The position numbers and the translations under genes are program-made. This document shows positions 1 to 8,474 of a stretch of DNA of 64,000 nt, in pieces. Under the pieces are notes generated by a model. It was not told where the DNA came from. It did no database searches and worked only from the letters and a program-made list of their open reading frames with translations. The number at the start of each line of letters is the position of its first letter. Position 1 is the first letter of the stretch. Source of the DNA: Liquorilactobacillus sucicola DSM 21376 = JCM 15457 (GTDB lineage Bacteria; Bacillota; Bacilli; Lactobacillales; Lactobacillaceae); the NCBI RefSeq assembly GCF_000612445.1, contig NZ_BALC01000001.1:310001-374000 (forward strand). The letters are read 5' to 3'.

Positions 1-32
1 AGGATGAGCCAAAGTATGGTATATAATTATTA

Positions 33-61
33 TTGTTAATAATGGGTACAGCTGATGTAAT
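33..61 (+). promoter_or_regulatory. candidate sigma-A promoter
   Basis: A TTGTTA (33-38) and TGTAAT (56-61) pair is separated by 17 nt and lies upstream of the DUF3013-like gene. It is assigned by pattern only; the -10 is imperfect. Confidence 0.4.
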
Positions 62-126
62 TACCACAAATAATAGTATAATTGAAATCATGATAACTGA
101 ATGATGCAGAAAGGGTGGTAGTCAAG

Positions 127-612
127 ATGAAAAAAAATCTTTTGAACTTCATAGAAACGAATATGGAAAAACTTGATTTTGATGGAAATCTAGAAGTGTC
201 TTGGCAAAAAAAGCAGCATACTTTTACTTTAGATCTGACCTTTTATGCTGAAAATAAGGCACAAGAAGTTATTTTAGATATGCAAGAAGTTGAATCTGAT
301 GAACCAATAATCAGTTTTGTCGATTCGATCTTGTTATATGATCGAACCAAGTTTGACCCTAAAAATGTTCAAAGTGATTATTTGGTTTGCTTGCCCTTTG
401 AGGGGAAAAAGGGCTGGACACTCGCTCAAGGGAAAGCATTCTTTACATATCTGCAAATAGTGCTTGATAATGGTGAATCTGACCTGCTAGACTTTTTAAA
501 TAATAAAGAAGCTGATATTTTTGAACTAGAATGGTCTAATGAAGAGTATGAAAAAGTACTGAAGAGTATTGAAGATGGGCAGACAAAAAGGCTTTTATAT
601 CCGCAGTATTAA
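127..612 (+). CDS. DUF3013-like hypothetical protein
   Basis: A 161-residue acidic soluble protein with no signal peptide or membrane segment. The N-terminus (MKKNLLNFIETNMEKLDFDG) and overall length resemble the Lactobacillales-specific DUF3013 family, whose function is unknown to me. The frame stays open upstream to a GTG at 115, but that codon lies inside the Shine-Dalgarno-like GGGTGG (113-118). The ATG at 127, 8 nt after it, is the better start. The gene lies just upstream of prmA (36 nt gap) and may be cotranscribed with it. No catalytic motif is visible. Confidence 0.75.
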   Translation: MKKNLLNFIETNMEKLDFDGNLEVSWQKKQHTFTLDLTFYAENKAQEVILDMQEVESDEPIISFVDSILLYDRTKFDPKNVQSDYLVCLPFEGKKGWTLAQGKAFFTYLQIVLDNGESDLLDFLNNKEADIFELEWSNEEYEKVLKSIEDGQTKRLLYPQY

Positions 613-648
613 TGCTGCAATTAAAAGATCATTGTAGGAGGAAAACAA

Positions 649-1545
649 GTGCAGTGGGAAGAATTAACTATCGTAACTTCTAATGAGGCGCAAGCTGCTG
701 TTGAGGGACTTCTTATTGAAGAAGGTGCCGAAGGAATTATTGTAGATGATCAAGCTCTGCAAAAAGACGGCTCAGCTGTAATAAAACTAAGCAGCTTTTT
801 TGCAAGTTATAAAGAAATATCTAAGCGCCTCTCGGTAATAAAAGGAAAAATTGAAAATCTACGTGAGTTTGGGCTTGATCCAGGTGAGGTCGAGGTAAAG
901 TTGAGGGAAGTGACCGACCAGTGGTCTGATGAATGGGAAAAATATTACCATGCACGCAGAGTGACACGTTATCTTACGATTGTTCCTTCTTGGGAGAAGT
1001 ATCGGTTGAGCCAGTCTAATGAAAATGTTATAAGACTCGATCCTGGTAAGGCTTTTGGAACAGGAACACATCCGACGACGGTTTTAGCAATGCGGGCACT
1101 TGAGGATACTATACGTGGTGCAGAGACAGTAATTGATGTTGGAACTGGTTCAGGGGTTTTGAGTATTGCAGCCAAAGCTTTGGGGGCGGGAAAGATTTAC
1201 GCTTTTGATATTGAAAAAGATGCAGTAGTGTCTGCACGCAAGAATATTGCACTCAATCCCTTTGCTAAGAATATCGACATCGCTCAAAATAATCTTTTAA
1301 CTGGAATATCAGTTAGTGCTGACTTGATCGTCGCTAATGTATTACCAGAGGTTTTGCTGCAGCTTTTACCGCAGCTTCCAGAGCGCCTCAAGCAAGGCGG
1401 TCGTTTCATTGCTTCTGGAATAATTTCAGCAAAAAAAGATGCAATGAAAGACGCAATTTTGAAACAGGGATTGTTCATTGAGCAGATCGCGACGGATGGT
1501 AAGTGGGTTTCGATTGTGGCACACAAAACCGCTGAGAAGGAGTAG
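649..1545 (+). CDS. prmA: ribosomal protein L11 methyltransferase
   Basis: PrmA uses S-adenosylmethionine to trimethylate ribosomal protein L11. The 298-residue length is normal for the family. An N-terminal alpha/beta substrate-recognition domain occupies about residues 1-110, followed by a linker and a class I methyltransferase domain. The SAM-binding glycine motif is visible as VIDVGTGSGVLSIAAKALGA (about 161-180), and NVLPEVLL (about 230) fits the substrate-site loop, with N at the position of the NPPY-like motif. The preceding segment VIRLDPGKAFGTGTHPTT is the classic PrmA signature. The start is GTG, 8 nt after AGGAGGAAAAC. rsmE follows after 3 nt, so the two form a modification operon. 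Confidence 0.95.
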   Translation: MQWEELTIVTSNEAQAAVEGLLIEEGAEGIIVDDQALQKDGSAVIKLSSFFASYKEISKRLSVIKGKIENLREFGLDPGEVEVKLREVTDQWSDEWEKYYHARRVTRYLTIVPSWEKYRLSQSNENVIRLDPGKAFGTGTHPTTVLAMRALEDTIRGAETVIDVGTGSGVLSIAAKALGAGKIYAFDIEKDAVVSARKNIALNPFAKNIDIAQNNLLTGISVSADLIVANVLPEVLLQLLPQLPERLKQGGRFIASGIISAKKDAMKDAILKQGLFIEQIATDGKWVSIVAHKTAEKE

Positions 1546-1548
1546 AGC

Positions 1549-2307
1549 ATGCAAAGATATTTTATAGAGCTGCCGGAAATAAACGACACTTTGGAACTGC
1601 CTGCGGCTATTTATCATCACGCGATTGTTGTCATGCGAATGAAAGTCGGCGATTATTTTGAGATAGTTGCCGCTGACAAGAAAGTCACCACAATGCAATT
1701 GACTAAAGTTACAAGTAATTCTGCTACTGCTAGGGTCGACTATAAATTCAAACATGCGGTTGAATTGCCCCTTCAGGTGACGATTGCCTGTGGGCTTTCG
1801 AAAAAGGATAAAGCTGATTGGATAGTTCAAAAAGCGACTGAACTTGGAGCACGTCGTTTTATTTTTTTTAGAGGAGATTACTCTATCGCAAAATGGGATA
1901 AAAAGAAGCAGGAAAAGAAGCTTACTAGATTAAAGAAAATAATTTGCGCGGCAGCAGAACAGGCACATCGGGTTGAAGTACCAACTGTCCACTATGCTGA
2001 AAGTATTAAAAATCTGCCGCTAAAAGAGTACTCGAATAAAATAGTGGCTTATGAAGAAGCTGCAAAGCAGGGCGAAAAGACGGCTTTGGCAAGTTTAATA
2101 AGTAAACTTCGAGAAGAAAAGGGTTCTGTTACAGATACTAGTTTGCTTGCTGTTTTTGGACCCGAGGGGGGTATTTCCACTGCTGAAGTACAGTATCTGA
2201 AAGACAATGGTTTTACCTTGACAGGACTAGGACCGCGTATTATGCGGGCAGAGACAGCACCGCTTTACTTGTTAGCAGCATTATCCTATGCTTTGGAACT
2301 TGCTTAA
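1549..2307 (+). CDS. rsmE: 16S rRNA m3U1498 methyltransferase
   Basis: RsmE is a SPOUT-class (knotted) SAM-dependent methyltransferase that modifies U1498 of 16S rRNA. The 252 residues are full length. An N-terminal PUA-like RNA-binding domain spans about 1-70. The C-terminal SPOUT domain carries FGPEGGIS (about 202-209) and LGPRIMRAETAPLYLLAALS, the knot that binds SAM. QKATELGARRFIFF is also typical. ATG follows GAGAAGGAGTAGAGC, in which the prmA stop is embedded, so translational coupling with prmA is likely. Confidence 0.95.
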   Translation: MQRYFIELPEINDTLELPAAIYHHAIVVMRMKVGDYFEIVAADKKVTTMQLTKVTSNSATARVDYKFKHAVELPLQVTIACGLSKKDKADWIVQKATELGARRFIFFRGDYSIAKWDKKKQEKKLTRLKKIICAAAEQAHRVEVPTVHYAESIKNLPLKEYSNKIVAYEEAAKQGEKTALASLISKLREEKGSVTDTSLLAVFGPEGGISTAEVQYLKDNGFTLTGLGPRIMRAETAPLYLLAALSYALELA

Positions 2308-2355
2308 GGTTAGACTAAGTTTTTTAGTGTACAGTTCGATGGCATCGTGTTGACG

Positions 2356-2384
2356 TTGTATAAACAGTGGATTTAGGTTAAAAT
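2356..2384 (+). promoter_or_regulatory. candidate sigma-A promoter
   Basis: TTGTAT (2356-2361), a 17-nt spacer and TAAAAT (2379-2384) lie before the small membrane-protein gene. A TTGACG at 2350 is also present but has no well-spaced -10. Confidence 0.4.
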
Positions 2385-2415
2385 AAACATAATTATTAAC
2401 GAAGTGGGGACATTA

Positions 2416-2742
2416 ATGGCTATTAAAAGAATCTTTTCCATTACAGCATTATGGTATTTAGCAATTGCATTCGCTATTTCATTAGTAGTTCCAATTATTT
2501 TTGCGGAATTAGATTTCAGCGACGTTCAAAAAATTGGTTTTGTGCTCTTTGGAATTAACGTTGTTTATGCTATTTTGTCAGGTCTGATAGTTGGGATTAA
2601 AAAGGAACCGGCTATTTATCTTTTGTTTTTTCCGATTATTTATCTTTTAGGTGTTAAGTTGTTTTTCGAAAGTTATGCGTATTACTTTTCGCTCGTTTAT
2701 GTGGTAATCACATATTTGGCATATGGCATTACCAGAGAATAA
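2416..2742 (+). CDS. small membrane protein, unknown function
   Basis: A 108-residue hydrophobic protein with about four predicted membrane segments (roughly 8-28, 35-55, 62-82, 86-104), read from runs of I, L, V and F separated by short polar turns. I do not recognise a family. The open frame extends to a GTG at 2404, but this lies in the ribosome-binding site AAGTGGGG (2402-2409), so ATG 2416 is preferred. It is a single-gene unit between rsmE and rel, with a likely promoter upstream and a weak hairpin downstream. Confidence 0.7.
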   Translation: MAIKRIFSITALWYLAIAFAISLVVPIIFAELDFSDVQKIGFVLFGINVVYAILSGLIVGIKKEPAIYLLFFPIIYLLGVKLFFESYAYYFSLVYVVITYLAYGITRE

Positions 2743-2758
2743 CCGAACATCTTGTAAG

Positions 2759-2788
2759 GCACGTTTGGTCTTTTGAGCACGTGCTTTT
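2759..2788 (+). terminator. weak intrinsic terminator
   Basis: GCACGT (2759-2764) pairs with ACGTGC (2779-2784) around a 14-nt loop and is followed by TTTT. The stem is short, so termination may be partial before rel. Confidence 0.45.
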
Positions 2789-2821
2789 ATTTTACATATT
2801 TATTTCTTAGGAGCTGATAAG

Positions 2822-5047
2822 ATGGAGAAGGAGACTAACTGGAGTGCGGATGACGTCATTCATATGGTCGAGGACTATATGAATGAGAAACATGTTGCTC
2901 TGGTAAGGAAGGCATATGCTTTTGCAATGTATGTACACAAGGAACAATACCGTCAATCGGGTGAACCATATATTATTCATCCTATCCAAGTTGCCGGTAT
3001 TCTTGCGGACTTGAAGATGGATCCGGCAACTGTCTGTGCCGGCTTTTTACATGATGTTGTCGAAGACACACCGGTTACGCTTGGCGATGTTGGTGAATTA
3101 TTTGGGCAAGATGTTCAAATAATCGTTGATGGCGTGACTAAGCTGAGCAAAATTCGCTACAAGTCCCATCAACAGCAGCTTGCCGAGAATCACCGCAAGT
3201 TATTGTTGGCAATGTCGAAGGATTTACGGGTAATTATCGTCAAGCTTGCGGATCGGCTACATAATATGCGGACACTGAGTCATTTACGTCCGGATAAACA
3301 GCGACGAATTGCTAATGAAACACTTGAAATTTATGCTCCTCTTGCAGACCGTTTAGGAATTAGTACGATCAAATGGGAACTTGAAGATATTTCTCTGCGG
3401 TACTTGAACCCGCAGCAGTATTATAGAATCGTCCATTTGATGAATTCTAAGCGAACGGAGCGCGTGCATTATATTGAAAAAGCTATTGAAGAGATCAGGG
3501 AAGCAATCGCTGACTTGAACTTGAGCTGCGAAATATATGGACGTCCAAAACATATTTATTCCATTTACCGTAAAATGAAGGATCAGCATAAGCAATTCAG
3601 TCAAATCTATGACTTGTTAGCTGTCCGTGTTATTGTGCGTTCTATCAAAGATTGCTATGCCGTTTTAGGGGCTATCCATACTAAATGGAAACCTATGCCT
3701 GGCCGCTTCAAGGATTATATTGCGATGCCCAAGGCTAACATGTACCAATCACTGCATACTACAGTTATTGGGCCAGATGGGAAGCCATTTGAGGTTCAAA
3801 TCAGAACGGATGAGATGCATCGGGTCGCTGAATATGGGATTGCTGCTCATTGGGCTTACAAAGAAGGCAAAAAAGAAGCGATCCAGCAGGATAACACTGG
3901 CAATAAGCTAAATTGGTTCAAAGAAATTATCGAATTACAGGATGAAACAAGCGACGCTGCCGAATTTGTCGAAAGTGTTAAAGGGGACCTTTTTGGTGAC
4001 CGTGTCTATGTTTTCACTCCGAAAGGCGATGTTTTAGAATTACCTAAGGGAGCTGGACCACTTGATATGGCGTACTCAATTCACACTGAGATTGGTAATA
4101 GAACGGTAGGTGCCAAGGTAAACGGCAAGATTGTCCCGCTGGATTATCAAGTTAAAAATGGCGATATTGTAGATATTCTCACATCCGCTAATTCAGCCGG
4201 GCCAAGTCGTGACTGGCTGAAATTAGTTCATACAAGCAAGGCTCGCAATAAGATCAAACGCTTTTTTAAACAGCAAGATCGAGTTGAAAACATTGATAAA
4301 GGAAAAGAGATTATTGATGAAAATTTGTTGGAGATGGGGTTTGAACCAAAAAAAGTTTTGACACCCGATAATATCAATAAAGTTCTGCACAGACGCAAAT
4401 TCTCATCAGTGGACGATCTCTATGCTTCAATCGGTTTTGGCGAGCTTGCACCTCTGGGAATCATCAACATTCTGACGGAGAAGATCCGTGAAGAAAAAGA
4501 AGCTGATCGCAAACTGCAAGAAGAAAAAGCCCTGCTAGAGGAACATCAAGAAATCTCAAATGAGAATACTCCGCCAAGTAAACATCATAAAAGCGAAGAG
4601 GGTGTGACCATCGCAGGTGTTGATAACCTGCTAGTACGCCTTAGTCATTGCTGTAACCCAATTCCCGGTGACGAGATCGTTGGTTATATTACAAAGGGAC
4701 GTGGAGTATCAATTCATCGAGTTGACTGTCCTAACGTTAAGAATGCCCAAAACTCAGGGACCCGACTAATTGAGGTTTCATGGAATGTGATTCCCGACGA
4801 TAAAACATATTACAATACAGATTTACAAGTTCAGGGATACAATCGTTCGGGTCTGTTAAATGATATTTTACAGGCGCTGAATAATAGTACTAGACATTTG
4901 AGCTCTGTAAATGGTCGTGTAGACAGCAACAAGATGGCTACGATGGATGTGACGGTTGGTGTACGTGATCGGATTCACTTGCAGAGGATAATTGATAATA
5001 TCAAACGTGTTCCAGATGTTTATGTGGTAAAGAGAATAATTCACTAG
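2822..5047 (+). CDS. rel: bifunctional (p)ppGpp synthetase/hydrolase
   Basis: A long RelA/SpoT homologue of 741 residues that makes and degrades the alarmone (p)ppGpp. Visible parts in order are the HD hydrolase domain with FLHDVVEDT (about 76-84), the synthetase domain with YDLLAVRVIV, GRFKDYIAMPKANMYQSLHT (about 295-315), TGS (about 390-450, VYVFTPKGDVLELPKGAG), the zinc-finger/CC region with SHCCNPIPGDEIVGYITKGR (about 610) and a C-terminal ACT domain (about 665-741). Both catalytic halves look intact, as in the single Rel of Firmicutes. ATG follows AGGAGCTGATAAG. dtd follows 16 nt downstream, the conserved Firmicutes rel-dtd pair. Confidence 0.97.
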   Translation: MEKETNWSADDVIHMVEDYMNEKHVALVRKAYAFAMYVHKEQYRQSGEPYIIHPIQVAGILADLKMDPATVCAGFLHDVVEDTPVTLGDVGELFGQDVQIIVDGVTKLSKIRYKSHQQQLAENHRKLLLAMSKDLRVIIVKLADRLHNMRTLSHLRPDKQRRIANETLEIYAPLADRLGISTIKWELEDISLRYLNPQQYYRIVHLMNSKRTERVHYIEKAIEEIREAIADLNLSCEIYGRPKHIYSIYRKMKDQHKQFSQIYDLLAVRVIVRSIKDCYAVLGAIHTKWKPMPGRFKDYIAMPKANMYQSLHTTVIGPDGKPFEVQIRTDEMHRVAEYGIAAHWAYKEGKKEAIQQDNTGNKLNWFKEIIELQDETSDAAEFVESVKGDLFGDRVYVFTPKGDVLELPKGAGPLDMAYSIHTEIGNRTVGAKVNGKIVPLDYQVKNGDIVDILTSANSAGPSRDWLKLVHTSKARNKIKRFFKQQDRVENIDKGKEIIDENLLEMGFEPKKVLTPDNINKVLHRRKFSSVDDLYASIGFGELAPLGIINILTEKIREEKEADRKLQEEKALLEEHQEISNENTPPSKHHKSEEGVTIAGVDNLLVRLSHCCNPIPGDEIVGYITKGRGVSIHRVDCPNVKNAQNSGTRLIEVSWNVIPDDKTYYNTDLQVQGYNRSGLLNDILQALNNSTRHLSSVNGRVDSNKMATMDVTVGVRDRIHLQRIIDNIKRVPDVYVVKRIIH

Positions 5048-5063
5048 CAAAAGGAGAGTAGTT

Positions 5064-5513
5064 ATGCGGGTTGTTTTGCAGAGAGTTAAGCGTGCGTCGG
5101 TGAGCATAGACGGTCAAAAGACAGGCGAGATAGGAAACGGTCTACTATTGCTGGTCGGATTCAAGGAGGGCGATGGGCAAAAAGAGATTGCTTATTTAGC
5201 ACATAAAGTGGCTAATGTCCGCATTTTTTCCGATAATGCTGGAAAGATGAATTTAAGTGTTAAGCAGGTGGCAGGTGGGGTCTTGTCAATTTCGCAATTT
5301 ACACTTTATGCCGCTACACGCAAGGGTAACCGACCAAGCTTTACAGAGGCACAGGATCCTAAAGTAGCGGCAAAGAATTATCAACTTTTTGATGCAGCTT
5401 TGCGGACTGAAGGCTTGGATGTTGCAGAGGGTGTTTTTGGAGCCAACATGCAGGTTGAGCTAGTAAATGACGGGCCCGTAACTATTATTTACGATACTGA
5501 GAATAATCATTAG
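5064..5513 (+). CDS. dtd: D-aminoacyl-tRNA deacylase
   Basis: Dtd hydrolyses D-aminoacyl-tRNAs and so recycles tRNAs mischarged with D-amino acids. The 149 residues are full length. Both family signatures are present: SQFTLYA (about 77-83) and NDGPVTI (about 138-144), the latter giving the cross-subunit Gly-cisPro active site. ATG follows AAAGGAGAGTAGTT. It is cotranscribed with rel. Confidence 0.96.
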   Translation: MRVVLQRVKRASVSIDGQKTGEIGNGLLLLVGFKEGDGQKEIAYLAHKVANVRIFSDNAGKMNLSVKQVAGGVLSISQFTLYAATRKGNRPSFTEAQDPKVAAKNYQLFDAALRTEGLDVAEGVFGANMQVELVNDGPVTIIYDTENNH

Positions 5514-5533
5514 TTTGACGAGGAGTGGGTTCA

Positions 5534-6493
5534 ATGCAGTTGATATCGCTAGAACGTGCAGCACGTGAACTGTGCGAACAGAGAAGCAACGTATTCGTAC
5601 CGACCACAATTGGGGTCAGAGTCGTCCGGGAACGCCTTGAACTGGAACAAAGTGCGCCTGTGTATCAGCATGATGTTGTTCAAAAAGCAGAGCAGCTTTC
5701 TTTAGATGCTTCTCTGCCAGATATACCTTTTAAGGTCGTTTACCCTGTGGGATTGCAGGCAGACGAAAAAGTACCCGTTGTTTTTTACATTCATGGAGGG
5801 CAATTTTTGACGGGAAATATCCAAACACATCGCAAACTGATTGATGAACTTGTCAACCGAACTAGGGTCGCGGTGGTTTTTCCTGAATATGCGTTAGCAC
5901 CTGAAAAAAAAGCCCCAACGCAGCTCAAGCAACTTGAAGGGCTTTTTAAACAATTACCAGCCGTTGCAAAAAAATATCCACTTGATCTTTCCCGTCTGAT
6001 TTTGGCGGGTGACGATGTAGGTGGGGGAATGGCTATTTCACTGGCGCTCTTGATGCATGAAAAACAACAACTACCAGTGTACAAAATAGTTTTGTTTTGT
6101 CCTGTTGTCAATGCCAACTTTGATAATTTCTCTTATCATCAATATGCAGGGGGATATGACTTGACACGGGAACAGATGAAATGGTCTTGGCAGCAGTACT
6201 TGGGGATGCAAGAAGACCCGTTAAATTATCTTTATTCCCCACTGCAAGCCTCATTGGAACAACTCGCCACGCTACCAGAAATTCTTATAATGACCGCTGA
6301 GGCTGATGTTGTTCGTGATGAGGGAGAAGCAATTGCACGTAAGATAAGAGATGCTGGTGGGGACGTTGTTCAGATAAGGTTTCAAGGCATTACGCATGAT
6401 TTTATAGTGAAAAATATGCTGGATCAAACGAACGCTTGCCGGCTCGCAATGAACGTAGCAGTTGATTGGATTATGAAAAGAAGAAAAAGGTGA
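5534..6493 (+). CDS. alpha/beta hydrolase (HSL-like), Asp at nucleophile
   Basis: A 319-residue member of the alpha/beta-hydrolase fold-3 (hormone-sensitive lipase-like) family. The oxyanion-hole motif is present as YIHGGQFLTGN (about 88-98). The nucleophile elbow, usually GDSAGG, reads GDDVGG (about 158-163), so the catalytic Ser position is Asp. The acid and His positions look present: EADVVRDEG (about 256) and GITHDFIV (about 290). It may therefore be a non-esterase with altered chemistry or an inactive homologue. ATG 5534 sits 9 nt after GAGGAGTGG; the GTG at 5525 lies inside that site. It lies downstream of dtd and upstream of a HAD gene. Confidence 0.85.
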   Translation: MQLISLERAARELCEQRSNVFVPTTIGVRVVRERLELEQSAPVYQHDVVQKAEQLSLDASLPDIPFKVVYPVGLQADEKVPVVFYIHGGQFLTGNIQTHRKLIDELVNRTRVAVVFPEYALAPEKKAPTQLKQLEGLFKQLPAVAKKYPLDLSRLILAGDDVGGGMAISLALLMHEKQQLPVYKIVLFCPVVNANFDNFSYHQYAGGYDLTREQMKWSWQQYLGMQEDPLNYLYSPLQASLEQLATLPEILIMTAEADVVRDEGEAIARKIRDAGGDVVQIRFQGITHDFIVKNMLDQTNACRLAMNVAVDWIMKRRKR

Positions 6494-6509
6494 AGGCAGG
6501 TTTTGTTAG

Positions 6510-7136
6510 GTGGCGGATTATTTTTGGGACTTTGATGGCACATTATATGATACATATCGTGGGATGGTAAAGGCATTCGTTGAAGCATGTGCAGCTTGTA
6601 AGTGTGAAAGTGTTGATCCTCTTCAAGTGTACAGAGCGATGCGCAGAACTTCGCTACATCAAACATTCAATGTCTTTTTGAAAACTGCTGATGCTAAAAT
6701 GACAAAAATGATAATAGCTAAATATGAGAGTCTTGAGCATATTGAACGAGCTGATGCACTTCCCTTCGATGGAGCAGTTGAGGTATGCCGCTGGGTCATC
6801 GAACAGGGGGGAAGAAATTTCTTAGTAACACACCGTGATAGAAGCGCCTGTGATTTACTTGAACGTGATCAGCTTGCGGACTACTTTGCGGGCTATGTGA
6901 CATCTGAAGACAAATTTCCGCGTAAGCCGGATCCGACTTCCTTGAATTTCTTATGTGGACAGTATCATGTTGATAGAGAAGATGCTTTTATGGTGGGGGA
7001 CAGAACGCTAGATATTGAAGCGGCACATCGTGCAGGAATGCGAGGAATTTTATTTGACCCAGATGATACAATCAGAACTGCAATAGTGCCTGACAAACGT
7101 ATTAAAAGTCTTCGAGAAATAGTGAAGGCAGACTAG
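6510..7136 (+). CDS. HAD-superfamily hydrolase (phosphatase-like)
   Basis: A 208-residue haloacid-dehalogenase-like hydrolase, subfamily IA type, with a helical cap between motifs. Motif I is WDFDGTLYDT (about 6-15, Asp nucleophile and acid), motif II is VTHRD (about 107), motif III Lys is in KPDPTS (about 140), and motif IV is VGDRTLDIEAA (about 159-169). It probably dephosphorylates a small phosphorylated metabolite; the substrate cannot be read from the sequence. The start is GTG and the nearest ribosome-binding site is GAAGGCAGG. It is the last gene of the rel-dtd group before a strong terminator. Confidence 0.88.
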   Translation: MADYFWDFDGTLYDTYRGMVKAFVEACAACKCESVDPLQVYRAMRRTSLHQTFNVFLKTADAKMTKMIIAKYESLEHIERADALPFDGAVEVCRWVIEQGGRNFLVTHRDRSACDLLERDQLADYFAGYVTSEDKFPRKPDPTSLNFLCGQYHVDREDAFMVGDRTLDIEAAHRAGMRGILFDPDDTIRTAIVPDKRIKSLREIVKAD

Positions 7137-7162
7137 TAAATTTTTTATCTTAAAGGCGAATA

Positions 7163-7204
7163 AAAAGGATTCTAGCTTACTGAAGAGCAAGCTGGAATCC
7201 TTTT
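7163..7204. terminator. bidirectional intrinsic terminator
   Basis: A 16-bp stem (7163-7178 with 7189-7204, one G-U) has A-runs on the left and T-runs on the right. It lies between convergent genes (HAD on +, amidase on -), so it can stop transcription from both sides. Confidence 0.85.
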
Positions 7205-7226
7205 GTTTTGAATTGCTAAAAAGAAA

Positions 7227-8072
7227 TTAGGAATGAGAAAAATACTTTTCTAGGCCCGAGAACACATCAGCTGCGACCTTGTTCTGGTAGGTCCGCGAAC
7301 GAATTTGCTCAAAGTCACGCTCTGAGTTAATATAACCCATCTCCAACAAGAGAGCTGGAAAATTATTGTTGCGCAACACATAAAAATCACCAAAAGCAAT
7401 TCCTCTGTTAGTTAAGGGCAAGTTGTTAAGCTGAGTGTTGACGCTCCTTGCAAGCCTGCTTGAGAGTTTGCGGTGGTAGTAGTAAGTTGTGAATCCTGAA
7501 GCCCCATTTTCCTGAGGCGAAGAATCAAAATGAAAACTGATGAAGGCATCAGCATGAACAGCATTAGCTAAGTCAGAACGTGATTTTAGTGTGGCGTAGA
7601 CATCCTTTTGACGTGTTAAATAAACTTTTGCACCACGTTCGCGCAAGTGATGTGCAACTTTTTTAGCAACGATCAATGTGTAAGTTTTCTCCATTTTACC
7701 TGTACTTGAAAGTGCACCGGAGTCACTACCTCCGTGACCTGGATCGAGTACGATCGTTGCATTCGCTAGAGAAGCAACTTTATGTGGTTTTTGTGGATCG
7801 ATCATCCAGTCAGCTATCCAGCCTAGATGGTTATCTGCTGTTTTTACATATGACCAATGATATTTTGTACGTATAACGGTGACGCGTTCTTTTTCTTTGA
7901 CACGGGCAATTGTTTTATACTCAATGCCAGGGCCCTTTTTTAATTCAGCATTCGTTGTTTCGATAACAATTTGTTTAAAGTATCCAGTCGTGCGATATAG
8001 CAGAATCAGTGTCAACAACAGTATCAGAAAACCTAAAACATAGTTGCTGTACTTCTTTTTTTTAGTGTGCAT
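7227..8072 (-). CDS. N-acetylmuramoyl-L-alanine amidase, SH3b-amidase_3
   Basis: A 281-residue cell-wall hydrolase cleaving the amide bond between N-acetylmuramate and L-Ala. The order is an N-terminal membrane anchor or signal segment (about 8-27, YVLGFLILLLTLILLYRTTG), a bacterial SH3 domain (about 35-95, GPGIEYKTIARVKEKERVTV), and an amidase_3 catalytic domain with zinc ligands in IVLDPGHGGSDSGA (about 107), DAFISFHFDSS and LLLEMGYI. The start was set at 8072 because the longer frame adds 35 residues upstream of the obvious signal segment. A good minus-strand promoter lies at 8107-8134. Confidence 0.9.
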   Translation of the reverse strand: MHTKKKKYSNYVLGFLILLLTLILLYRTTGYFKQIVIETTNAELKKGPGIEYKTIARVKEKERVTVIRTKYHWSYVKTADNHLGWIADWMIDPQKPHKVASLANATIVLDPGHGGSDSGALSSTGKMEKTYTLIVAKKVAHHLRERGAKVYLTRQKDVYATLKSRSDLANAVHADAFISFHFDSSPQENGASGFTTYYYHRKLSSRLARSVNTQLNNLPLTNRGIAFGDFYVLRNNNFPALLLEMGYINSERDFEQIRSRTYQNKVAADVFSGLEKYFSHS

Positions 8073-8106
8073 ACAATTAAGACCCCGTTTGCTTTTACTG
8101 TCTCCT

Positions 8107-8134
8107 ATTATAGCAAAAAGAAGATAATAACAAA
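8107..8134 (-). promoter_or_regulatory. promoter of the amidase gene
   Basis: On the minus strand, TTTGTT (8129-8134) and a perfect TATAAT (8107-8112) are 16 nt apart, about 35 nt before the amidase start. Confidence 0.6.
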
Positions 8135-8184
8135 GAGCAAAGTTCAAAACTCTTATTTTTATTTTTTGCAGTGGCAAGTGTCTC

Positions 8185-8213
8185 TTGACTTTGAGACGTA
8201 ATTCTAGTATGTT
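8185..8213 (+). promoter_or_regulatory. promoter of hisS-aspS
   Basis: TTGACT (8185-8190), a 17-nt spacer and TATGTT (8208-8213) stand directly upstream of the T-box leader. Confidence 0.6.
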
Positions 8214-8221
8214 TATGTCAG

Positions 8222-8432
8222 TATAATTTGAGCCGTACGAGAGAAGAGTAGCTTGTCAGGTTTGCCGAGAGAGTGGAATTTTGGTGCAATTTCCATCTGA
8301 CCAAACAAGTGAATGACACTTTCGAGTGCATACCAGTGTATGCCGTTTGTAGCGTTATCCCTTGAAGTAAAAGTAAAGGTGGTACCGTGCATGATTGCGC
8401 CCTTGTCGAGCATTAGCGACAAGGGCTTTTTT
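8222..8432 (+). promoter_or_regulatory. T-box leader of hisS-aspS
   Basis: A tRNA-sensing leader that reads through its terminator when the cognate tRNA is uncharged. Visible parts are Stem I with distal loop GGTGCAA (8283-8289), an S-turn side AAGAGTAG (8244-8251), the T-box sequence AGGTGGTACCGTG (8378-8390) and an intrinsic terminator (8399-8432, stem GCCCTTGTCG with CGACAAGGGC, then six T). In my fold, 8238-8243 pairs with 8319-8324 and 8252-8256 with 8305-8309, leaving TGAATGACA (8310-8318) as the specifier loop. This exposes GAC (Asp) followed by A. His CAC overlaps it at 8317-8319. Confidence 0.92.
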
Positions 8433-8474
8433 GTATTGGCATACTCTTTTATATAAAAGAGGAGGAAATAAAAG

